DNA of 64,000 bases from Tribonema minus (Eukaryota; Sar; Xanthophyceae; Tribonematales; Tribonemataceae), in NCBI GenBank assembly GCA_017506865.1, contig JAFCMP010000335.1:62001-126000 (forward strand), read 5' to 3'. This document shows, one piece after another, positions 45,550 through 55,100 of the stretch. Both the position numbers and the translations under genes were made by a program. A model generated the notes under the pieces. It made no database searches, had not been told where the DNA came from, and worked only from the letters and a program-made list of their open reading frames with translations. Positions within the stretch are counted from its first letter, which is position 1, and the number at the start of each line of letters is the position of its first letter.

Positions 45550-46521
45550 ATGTGTACAGAATGCCTGGTGGAGGACCTAGAGGCTGCCTCGGCTGGTGCC
45601 GTGGGCAAGCCGACGCAGGCTGCACCTATTGGTGACTCGCGCGACACCAGCCGCCGCCGCCAACAGGCTAGCGCACGGGTCCTGGCGCAGCTGCGCAGCC
45701 AGCGTGCGTCCGGGGCAATGGCGTGGATGAGCGTGCCACCCACTGCCAATGACCGCCCGGGTGCGGCGCCCATGTCCAGTATGGCAGCAGCCACGATGAT
45801 TTTGATTGCGATCTTCATAGACGGGTGGGGCATACAGGGCGAGGTGTGCCCATGGCGGTGCAGTGATGTGAGCCCCACCTCCACGCATGCGATCAGCTGC
45901 CCCAGCCAGCACATACGGGGGCACAACGCGACACACACTGCCCAAAAGCGGTGCCTGCAGCGCATCTTGAGACAGCACCATGTCTCTATTGTCCGCAATG
46001 AGGACGCTAGCGTCTTCAAGGTACCGGGGTATCGGGCGGACACAGTCATTGACCCAGGGTGTCTGCACTTTAGCAGTGCATACCGTAACAAGGGAATAGT
46101 GCTAGACACAAGTGTGCGCGCGCCCACAGCGAGCTCGTACCTGACAGGCAAAACAAATGCCTCGAACACGGACGGCTATGCTGCTGGGGTGGGGGAGGAC
46201 GCGAAGGTCAAGCACCACACCGGCACCTTGACGTCATCTTGGGCTTTTGTGCCATTCGTGCAGGAGTCGTACGGACGGCTGGGCAAGCAGACAAGCCTTT
46301 TTGTTAAGGAGTTGGCAATGCACTCAGCACTGTGCTCAGGGGGGGGGAAGGCAGATGTGTTACGCAAGGCCGGGTTAGCTAGGCGTCAGATCCTCATTGA
46401 GCTGAGCATATCGCTGGCGCGGGAGTTGGCGGAGCGCGTCATGGCGTACACACGTGGAGCGCGAATGCTGGGCTGTGTTGCGGCGCCGGTATCCAAGCTC
46501 CTAGGGCACAGCGCAGACTAG
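45550..46521 (+). pseudogene. Retrotransposon B C-terminal endonuclease fragment
   Basis: A 323-residue open frame on the plus strand, opposite to retrotransposon A. It contains H-x4-H (HIRGHNATH), then GYRADTVIDPG, GIVLDTSVRAPTASSYL, AAGVGEDAKVKHH and a terminal FVPFVQESYGRLGKQTSLFV. Spaced D, D and K residues followed by a Phe-rich helical tail resemble the PD-(D/E)XK nuclease tails of large algal non-LTR retrotransposon polyproteins. No reverse transcriptase is present upstream, so the copy is 5'-truncated or broken. An inverted copy of its last 36 codons and 3' UTR lies at 35958-36149. Confidence 0.65.
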
Positions 46522-46604
46522 GCTGCTGCGTTGACGCAAGCTTTTCGATTGCATAGGCAACCCGGCCTCCCTTGGGCCTTTATAAATACAAGTCCATACG
46601 TACA
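46413..46604 (+). repeat. Right 192-bp inverted repeat
   Basis: Matches the left copy at 35958-36149 in reverse complement. It spans the last 36 codons and stop of the nuclease-like frame plus 83 bp that end with TATAAATACAAGTCCATACG then TACA. Flanks (TATTG on the left, GAATG on the right) show no clear target duplication. Confidence 0.9.
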
Positions 46605-47558
46605 GAATGCATCAGAAGTAGTCACACTACTGACGCCGATGGATAGTGTTTTTGCTGCTGCTGCAGATGCTGTGCACGTCCTGCCTGCTGTAAAGGGCGT
46701 TAAGCCACACTGCAACACATTTTATGAACAAGCCAGGAACTGCGCAGGCAGTGGCATGGGGCACCGCACAGCTGTGACAGCCACGCCGACCCCGCAATAA
46801 TGTCCCATACAATCTTGCTTTTCTTGATCATGCAAAAGGGGGAAGGGGGGGGGGGGGGGCTTTAGGCGTGATTAGCGCAAGGGTGAACGCTGAGGGCGCT
46901 TCATCACCACCCCCCACCCAGTAGCACAACAAATGTAAATTTGGCCACCATGGTCCAACCGTTTGTATGTCGCGTCTTGCGTTTCAGTCCTCCACCGCAT
47001 GCAGCGGCTACACGAGCTGGCACTACCTGACAGCACTTTAGGATGAAGGCCATCCCAACGCTGCTCACAATCATGCCTAAGCACCGCCTTTCTGCCACTC
47101 AGGCTGCTGTAACAGTCGTCCACGATGAAACACTGTGCGCCTCCTCCTATTGCAGCAAGCTCGAGGATCCTACATCTGCTGTGATGGCAGCATCGGAATT
47201 ACGTGAGAGCGGAGTCTACAGTGCACATGCAGGAAAAACAATGTCGCATACCACAGGAACCATGTCATGCTTGTTGTCCTCATCACTCAGCACCATACTG
47301 GGGCACACAATCGTTTATCATGAGCCAAATTGATCACAAGAGTGACAGGTGCATTTAAAGGAGACGAAGGCTCATCCACTGATGATGAATATAAAGTTGA
47401 TCTGGGGCAATATGTGTGCACACTCATATGCCCAGTGAATCACTACTGTGTGTACGTCCAGTAAATCACTCAGCGGCACACGGAACAGCATCGGTCAAAC
47501 GTGGCCCCAACAACAGCAGTAAACGCTTTAGGGTCATGGCGGCACTCACCTCAATCTT
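46605..47558. other. Intergenic, no gene seen
   Basis: A G-run of about 15 lies near 46844-46859. Short open frames show no recognisable motif. The 3' end of the following minus-strand gene is at 47559. Confidence 0.4.
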
Positions 47559-48119
47559 CTAAACACTGCTGGCAACCTCATCGAGATGGCGCACTAGCAG
47601 CGCAGCAGCACCGGCTTCATCGGGCTGGATTAACAGCTCGATGATCAGAACAAACAATATGGCGAGCGTGACGGCTTGTGTGCCTTTGATAAAACCCATC
47701 GCCGACTTCAGGCCAGCGAGATCATCGTTGATGCCAGCAATTGTGACGTCATATCTGGTTTCAGCGCCAATCTGCAGCAGGAATTGCAGACTGTCCAAGA
47801 CCAGCTTGCTGGCATCGACGTCGTTGTTGGAGGTCTGCAAGTGGTGCTGAATGTCCTGGTCGATTTTGTCCTTCAAGCCTTTCATATCCTGCACTAGGTG
47901 GCGGATAGAGTAAGGATTTTCCTGTATTCGTCGAAAGTCTTCCAGCTCTTTGTCCAAGTCCTCCCCTGGCTGGGGCTGCCCATCGCCATCCCGCCCCTGC
48001 TGCCCGAACGCCACGTGCAAGACTTGGCGATGGTTTGCGCTGATGATGTTATAGAAGCACGTGGCCGGCTGCATGAGGCTGAGAAGCACAATGGCCGTTG
48101 TCCCTGCGAGCCTCTGCAT
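47559..48119 (-). CDS. Small membrane protein, possibly plastid-targeted
   Basis: A single exon of 186 residues from the ATG at 48119; the frame continues upstream to 48209 without another ATG. The leader MQRLAGTTAIVLLSLMQPATCFYNI is a signal peptide with Phe at the likely +1 position (ATC|FYN), similar to heterokont plastid leaders. An acidic, coiled-coil-like middle (EDLDKELEDFRRIQENPYSI, then repeated hydrophobic heptads) precedes one transmembrane helix, GTQAVTLAILFVLIIELLI, and a short tail. The family is not recognised. It could equally be an ER membrane protein. Whether an exon lies upstream on the minus strand is unclear. Confidence 0.55.
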   Translation of the reverse strand: MQRLAGTTAIVLLSLMQPATCFYNIISANHRQVLHVAFGQQGRDGDGQPQPGEDLDKELEDFRRIQENPYSIRHLVQDMKGLKDKIDQDIQHHLQTSNNDVDASKLVLDSLQFLLQIGAETRYDVTIAGINDDLAGLKSAMGFIKGTQAVTLAILFVLIIELLIQPDEAGAAALLVRHLDEVASSV

Positions 48120-48259
48120 TGTCTCGCTCGCGCTGCCTCGACTCAGCTGCTGCAGGTACACGTCTTGGCGTCCGGAGCACTCCCGGTCGTCTCGCAAGCA
48201 ACAGCACAAATAGTTTATTCTCTGTTTGCTTGAAGTTGTAATGCTTGAGGTTAGATTTG

Positions 48260-48352
48260 CCAGGTACGAAAGAGAGATACCTTGAGTGCCTGCGCAGAGG
48301 CATCATTGGCGCACTCAAATAGCTTGCGGCTGACGTTGCAATCCAGATAGCC
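48260..48352 (-). repeat. Exon-like repeat segment, copy C
   Basis: The minus strand reads LFECANDASAQALK followed by GTATCT. It is closely similar to copy B at 49187-49297 (LFECANDTFVQALK then GTGTCT) and shares the trailing TCTCTTTCGTAC. It may be a real exon of an unidentified gene or a dispersed duplicate. Confidence 0.6.
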
Positions 48353-48940
48353 GCTTGCAAAGTGAAGTTTTGCGTCCGAAGGGTCTACTAATCGGGCTGT
48401 GTCATGGCGGAGCTCGTGGCACTGTTGCATGCATTCGAGCCGCTAAGCAGTTGTTCAAGCATTGCAGTGGGTGCACGCTATCATGAACCGAGCACACAGA
48501 CATGACGCTTCACACGAGGGCGGCGGCGATAATGGCGGCCGATGTCGGCACGACGCCGACAACAGCGACGAGCAGCTAACATTCACCAGTCAGACGAAAG
48601 GCGCTGATGCGCTGTCGGCCACTACTGCCGACATGCGGAGTTCACTTAGAAGCTCCTATTGAAGGCGTACGCTGCGATGGCCACGTACGCATTACGCAGG
48701 CGATAAAGCGGCTGTTGCAGGAGCTGCTGCTATGTAGGTGAGATGGCGCAAAGCAGGCGGGAATGCAGTGGACGCCAGGGCGCTGGCGGCTTACTGCGAC
48801 AGCAAACAGGCGCAGCTCAACCAGATGCATCATGAGTGTCTCAGGTGCAACACCAACATCGCTGGCTACCTGGCTGCCCACAGAGCTATAAAGGGCGTCT
48901 TCCAACAAGCCTCAGGTGCATCATACATCAGGACGTGACG
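48353..48940. other. Coding-like segments without a gene model
   Basis: Plus-strand open stretches at about 48592-48735 (LMRCRPLLPTCGVHLEAPIE) and 48757-48930 (YCDSKQAQLNQMHHECLRCN) look protein-like. The gaps between them (about 20 and 37 bases) are too short for introns and no family is recognised. They may be decayed exons. Confidence 0.3.
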
Positions 48941-49023
48941 CCAGCATCGCAGAGAAGGCGACTGTGGACTGCCTCAGCAGCGGCAAGCTGCTTGACGCCT
49001 CCGCGCAGGCAGATCAGGCCCTG
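48941..49023 (+). repeat. Exon-like repeat segment, copy A
   Basis: GCAGAGAAGGCG followed by a stretch encoding DCLSSGKLLDASAQ is the plus-strand relative of copy B (minus strand 49297-49187, which reads ANIAEKAVADFLSSGKLFEC). It ends at a GTATGT donor-like site. Confidence 0.6.
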
Positions 49024-49186
49024 GTATGTCTCAGACTGTCTCTTTGTCTTTCCGTACTTGGCACATGTGACATGGGGGGGACTGGGAGTTAAACTCAGCA
49101 ACAGCGAGTTCAACAGCAGCGGCCTGAGCAGCTGTTAAAAGTCTGTTGCTCAGTTGAACTCTCAGTCCTCTGTGTCAGGTGCGCCC

Positions 49187-49297
49187 AGTACGAAAGAGAG
49201 ACACCTTGAGTGCCTGCACGAATGTGTCATTGGCGCACTCAAACAGCTTGCCGCTGCTGAGGAAGTCTGCGACCGCCTTCTCTGCGATATTGGCGTC
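49187..49297 (-). repeat. Exon-like repeat segment, copy B
   Basis: The minus-strand segment shares its 5' half with copy A and its 3' half with copy C, so it links the two. It is inverted relative to copy A, about 180 bp away. Confidence 0.6.
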
Positions 49298-49724
49298 ATT
49301 TACCGGCCTGTGTGTGCCGCCAGTTGGCGATCAGCGGAAAGCCGCAGACTCTTAAAGCAAGCCTTTAGTATCGGCGCGCCTTATGCAGGCCTTCTGAGCC
49401 ATCTCGGGCTGTCGGCCATTCTGCAACGCCCAACGGATGAGGCTGGTGCTGGCGACAGCGTCCTCTGTCAAAGTTTTCTGTTTTTAGGCGAGTGATCCCC
49501 GCGGCCGGAGACTCTGAGGTTCGCATCTTGCATGAAATCAAAATTCCACTTGGGGTGCTGTATGCAAACACCGCTTTGAGCGCAGCTTATCTTTGGATTG
49601 ACAATGATGGATATAAACGCAATTGCAAAAATAAGATATGGGTAGCTGCATAAACGCAATTGCAAAGGAAATGGGCAGCTGAGATGACCGAGATCCCGAG
49701 CCCACCCGCTCTGGGGGGTCCTGC
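49298..49724. other. Intergenic, no gene seen
   Basis: The word ATAAACGCAATTGCAAA is repeated near 49612 and 49650. Nothing else was recognised before the 3' end of the second retrotransposon A copy. Confidence 0.35.
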
Positions 49725-50395
49725 TGGTATATTAAATATGTCCTGGACCTGGCAAACTGACCATGTATATTAAAAATATGTCCTGACCTGGGACCGCATA
49801 GGCTGAACACACGTTACACGGGCTGTGCGATAACTATATCTACGGGGGGGGCGGCGGTTTGGCGCTGACCGGCGAGGGCCGCGGCACCTGCAATAGTGCA
49901 ATGCCGCGATAGACGCTGACGTCGCCATCAGGGGGCTATGACTGCGATCCAGGTGTCGATCACAACGCGTGTGAGCGCACTGTAGCGCGAGGGACGTGCG
50001 GCGGCGCCAGAAGGCAACGCGCTGCGCAAGATTAGCTGCCCTGCGAGCTCTGCTCGGCGAGTGCATGTAGTAGCGCCTGGGTGCCGCGTGACAACGCCGA
50101 AGTGGTCAAAGGCTGCAGAAAACAGGGTATGAGTAGTGGGGTCCAAGGCCCCTGAGACTACGTATGTGTCCATCTTTTCCTGCGAAGCCGATTCCAGCAC
50201 GCGCTGCACATCGCGCGCGCCCCCCTGAGCCTGACGAAGGCGGGAGGGGCATGAGCTGTCACGTATGGTGACGTTTATGCAACGAGCTACTTCAAAGCCG
50301 CCGCACAGCCTAGTGCACCGGCCTGCCGCTACTGCTTCTGCGCTCGGCTGCACTTTTTGGACCGGAAGGCAAACCTGGTTGCGTTCTGTACTCAC
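49725..50395 (-). mobile_element. Second, 5'-truncated copy of retrotransposon A
   Basis: The minus strand repeats the end of ORF2 of the element at 36.7-43.5 kb. NQVCLPVQKVQPSAEAVAAG and VTIRDSSCPSRLRQAQGGAR are nearly identical to the larger copy. Small deletions shift the frame around VTRHPGATT before it recovers at ALTRVVID. The 3' UTR words (TGCGATAACTATATCTACGG) match 36.78 kb, and TATATTA/ATGTCCTGGAC units are duplicated near 49725-49780. The 5' break is near 50390, inside the nuclease region. Confidence 0.88.
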
Positions 50396-51696
50396 AGCAG
50401 CGTGGCCTGTATACTACCGCTCTGTAGCAGCACTTCATCGTCTGCTCCCAGCAGCGGGACTTCTACGCCAACCAGCCCGTGCACGTAAGGCTCATGACCG
50501 TTGGAAAGCTGGGCTATGCAGGCAGGCACAACACTACGCTACCAGTGCAACAGAGGAAGCAGGGGACGCTGGCCGGTGCGAAAGTAGAGAAGTGATCATC
50601 CTGTGTCACTGTTATCCTTGCCATGTCATGGTTTGCACAAATGCTTCTGTGTCGTTTTGGGCAATGGTGATGGGGCTTGTGACCACATATTGTAGTATGC
50701 CTGCCCGATACATTGTGTCGCTGGTGCATGCCGGACATTGGTGAATTGGTCAGCTTGCATCCATGCGGACGATTTCAGACAAAACCACGTGACACGCTGA
50801 GTCGTGAAGACTGAGCCATGTAGCGCAAGCCAATGATTCTGAGCATGCAACAGCAACAGCAGCAACCCCTGGTCACCAGTCTCGTCTTTTTTTACAAGAC
50901 GCCTCTCTCCCATTGAGCAGCACGGAGTCATAGGCGTATATGAGCATGCGTGGTTAAGCGCATGCAGCTGGAACTTCGTTGAACGGACACGTACATCACA
51001 AGCACATGCTGCATGTAGCACTAGCTCTAGAGGCCGTCTGCATACACGTGCAGCACACGTCGCCTCAGCGCGTCATTCAACTTGCTTGCCACTAAGCATA
51101 GGCTCGGCTGCAAGCGTTTCAAAGTTGCTGTGCTGTGCTGCAACCCGAACGCTGCATGATATGCTTGGAGCTGAGCAAGCGTTTATTTGACTGCGTAGTA
51201 CTGTAGCCCTGCATTGCATACATAGCCATCGTCACGCGGTCCAAACTTGCCTGCTACCGACTATCCGGACATGTTGAGGGCCAATATGACCAATATCCAA
51301 AAGTGGTGTACTGAGTCCAAACATTCAAATAAAATCCTCTCCGGCAAGATCAGGTCGGTGTGGCTCTGCGTTTTTCAACAACGTGGAAGTTCAACAGACG
51401 AGCGGTTGGCAGCGCAGGGGCAGCAGGAGGAGAAGCATAAAGGACGTCAGAGCGGCTCTCCAAAATTTGATGGTCAATGACCGTCAACCAACCGCCCAGC
51501 GACATTGCTCAGCGGCTGTCTCGGCGGTAGCACAGCATGCACATGGTCGTATCTGGTGGTTTTGGCGGTCGACATGCGCACTTCAGGTTGAGTGCCGTTT
51601 GCACAAACTGCAAGTGTGCCGACTCTGCAAGCCATGTACCACTATTCAGCTGTACTGCATTTTTTTTGCAAATGGCAAAGGTGAGCATGCGCGCAC
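50396..51696. other. Intergenic, no confident gene
   Basis: A plus-strand open stretch at 51247-51480 (MLRANMTNIQKWCTESK) is the most protein-like segment, but no domain is seen. Confidence 0.35.
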
Positions 51697-51854
51697 CAGA
51701 AAAATGACAAGTCAGTGCTCAGCAACCCTTACTGAGAGTCAGTGCTCAGCAACCCTTATATATATATATTTGCTCAGCAACCCTTATATATATATATATA
51801 TATAATATTTGCTCTGCAACCCTTATATATATATATATATATATAAGGGTTGCA

Positions 51855-51943
<89 letters not shown>

Positions 51944-51973
51944 GTTGCTGAGCACTGACTCGTCATTTTTCTG
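51697..51973. mobile_element. MITE-like hairpin with a (TA)n core
   Basis: Nearly perfect 35-bp inverted arms (AGAAAAATGAC, GTCAGTGCTCAGCAACCCTT) at 51697-51731 and 51939-51973 enclose several partial arm copies (CTCAGCAACCCTTA) and a (TA)n tract of roughly 80 bp. The layout is that of a palindromic miniature element. Adjacent bases do not show an obvious target duplication. Confidence 0.7.
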
Positions 51974-52196
51974 CATAGCAGTGAGATGCACGTGTTCGGT
52001 GCATCAAACAATAGGTTGGAGTGCATATGCCGTACACAAGGTGCACAGTGCAGCAGCGGCAACGATTGTCGACAAACAAGGTAAGGCGTGGCACACGGCG
52101 TACATATGAGGCTCCCACTGAGGATGGGCGTGTGTAGGTACATGTGTACATGTGATTTGTGTGTGTGGTTTTTGTACAACTGTATGGCCACTTCGC
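51974..52196. other. Short gap, no gene seen
   Basis: This is the 3' flank of the kinase gene. Nothing was recognised. Confidence 0.35.
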
Positions 52197-55100
52197 TCAC
52201 TCCTCTGGCTCTGGCTCCGGCCACATGCTGTTCAAGGCTTCCACGCCAGTAGAGTATGTGCCTTCAAGAAGGTCAGTCATGAAACGGCGTCCAACACTCT
52301 CATCTGGAAGCAAAAATGAGTGCTCCTTCATCACATTGCCGAGTTGACACAGGTCCATCCACGGCAGCCAGGCCGTTCCGATTTGAACGCCTGGAGGCAG
52401 GTAACCAGGTACCGCGTGCCAAAACACACTGTCACCGATGCAGCCTGCCACCTCCCAATCGACAAGGAAGTACCCGCTGGTGTGGTACAGTATATTGGGA
52501 CTACGAATATCTCTGTGCACAAACCCCTCTTCATGCACAGCGCTGAGAGCCGTAAGCACATCATGACACAGACGCCATAGAGCAGCTTCATTCTCCAGAT
52601 ACCACCCTGCACCTACTGGAGTCAGCTCCAGCTCCACTTTGTGAAAAGTGTTGTCGGTAAGGCTGACCTGCTGCATCGGGTGCTCCAATTCGATCCGCCT
52701 TCCGTTGATCTACATGGGGCAAAACAGGCGATAGAGCAAGCAAAAGTCACGTCAGTCGAGGTGGTAACACAGACGCGAACCATCGAGTTTTATGCTAGAC
52801 TTCAGGCACAGGTTGAAACCAGGACAAGCCACCCACTCCAGCAGACGTGTTTATTATGAGCTGCGAGGATAGCCCAAGCCTTACTCAGCGCCTGCCGTCA
52901 ATACCTAATGATAGGCCATTGCCATTATGCGCCTGCAATGAGCAGACTAGCAGCGTCGGGAGATTCTAGCTGCACATGTGACACGAGACAACACTGTGTG
53001 TGCTGGATGGACAATTAATTGAGCTTAAATTGGCATCAGAGTGAGCACACTGTGGTCGAAGCTGCTGTGCTAGCTCCGTTTCTATCTGAGCATTATGTTG
53101 CTGTCGTGCCTGACGAGGCAAAAGAACTCCATAAAACACATGTTACATTCCGAAAGCTGCTTGTAGTATGCCACATTGACCGCACTACAAGTGGCGGCAT
53201 GTTTAGATGTGGAGTGGAAAGGTTATGTCATCAAGTGAGCTAGCTGCTGAGCATCAATTGCATCTGATGTACATGCTTCACTCCTGGAAGTGCGCTGTGC
53301 ATCGTAAATAGCTAGCTATACTGGCTAACTGACAAGAGCTGGCACTGATACATGGTGTACAAGATGCCGCTCAGAGCAACACCATGTCCATTTCTTCATG
53401 TCGCAATCAAGATTGAGCGACAGCATTGAATGCATGCGACTTCATCTAGCAGTTCGGCATGTTGTCTGGGAGACTACCTATTGCCATGAGGACAGTTGCG
53501 AGACACCATTGAGCTTGGGGAAGTGTACAACCCTTTGTTTCAATGTGACCTGAGCACAGGTCTAGCATCTCAAACAATCCTTGGAATGGGGGACCCCTAA
53601 CCCACCACAAACAGGGGCGGTAGGACGAGCGACAGCCTCACTGCCAGTGCCTACCTGTCACTGCTGCTGCAGATAGATGTCACCAGAAACTCTGCTGCCG
53701 CCGTCTCTGCTACGTGCTAGCAATACAAGCGTCTCTGTGGGCAGCCACTATGGTTCATGTGTCATTTAGCCGTGCCAACATTGGACCCCGTTGTAGACAC
53801 AGCACAGCCGGCGAGTGGCACACATATTTTGCCTTTTAGTGCCATGCGCGTACTACCGATACTACCAATCAGACTTGAGGCAAAAGCAGGGCTGATGCAA
53901 CCATAGGACCATTGAAGTTGTGAACAAATTGATGAGCTTGGTTTTGCCTGACACCATACATTTGCCTGCATAACACCTGATGTGCATGCAACTGCTGTCA
54001 TGGCATGACATGCAGGTGGTAATTGGAGCTTGTAAGCGTAACTCATGCGTGCTTACATGTGACATAATAAGGAACACAATGATTGCCTTTGGGCCTCAGG
54101 CTGATGTCAGAGGACCATCTCACCTTCATGTTTTTGCAGTGCAATGCACCGCCAATGCCCGCATTGAGCATGCCATAGACCTTCAACATGACGTAAATGT
54201 AGGTGGTTGGCACCCAAACCGTCTTGGACACGAAGCGAAAGGTCATCGTTATCTCAGTGTCAGACATCATCACATCTGCATGACAAATGAAGCGCAGATG
54301 CGAGAGATACATGTTGGCCGATGACAGAATGCTGTGATGTGCACCATGGTTGTCAGACAGAGACAAGTTGCGTTGGCTCTCAGAAAGGGGTGCGGCAGCG
54401 GCACGTGAGAGAATCAAAGGACATGCTTACTCATTAGTCTCGCATGCTTACTCATTAGTCTGGCACGAAGCAGGCTGCTTCAATGTTGAGCACACAGTAG
54501 ACGTAACACAGTGCTCCTGAGGATGCTGCGATTTCGCTCCAAGCAATCATAGTTCCAGCTGTAATTTGATCAGGACTAAAACCAGCGGCAGCACAGTGTT
54601 CTGAGAGCAGTATGACGTGCATAATTTAAACACAGAAAGTGATGATCCCAGAGGCTGCTGGCCAGTAAGCATAGCCAAGGGCACGCTTGCACACGTCCGC
54701 ATACGCCTTGGCTTACGCTGAGCACTTAGTGCCTCACCGTACGCTGATTGCTCTGACCGTAATCATCTTGCTTCTCAATTGACCCTCACTCCACAGCAGT
54801 TGTGAAGGTGAGGTAGGCCACTACAGGCAACCTTGGCGCACAGCGCTGTCGATTGCTTGATTTAGATTTGTCAATCACAGCAGGCAGGCATTGCTGGAAC
54901 CAAATGCACTCACTCTGCACATCTGAGTTGCAACAGTTCTGTGCAGAGAGCCGTGTGCGCAATATATCCATGTCGATGATCGACGATCGGAATCAGCCAG
55001 ACTTCACCCCAAATGCCATATGGTGACTACAAGATTGTTTATGTTCAGCAGGCGTGGTGGGCGTTGGCAAGTTTTTTGAGACACGGCAAGATATGCTCGT

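Noticed and set aside
35958..46604. A single large DNA transposon with 192-bp TIRs
   Set aside because: No transposase, no target-site duplication, and the repeats coincide with the coding end of a retrotransposon; kept only as a finding.
48592..49023. A plus-strand three-exon gene
   Set aside because: The required introns would be about 20 and 37 bases and the first junction has the wrong phase.
51746..52224. Frames encoding IYIYIY repeats
   Set aside because: Translation of the (TA)n tract, not a protein.
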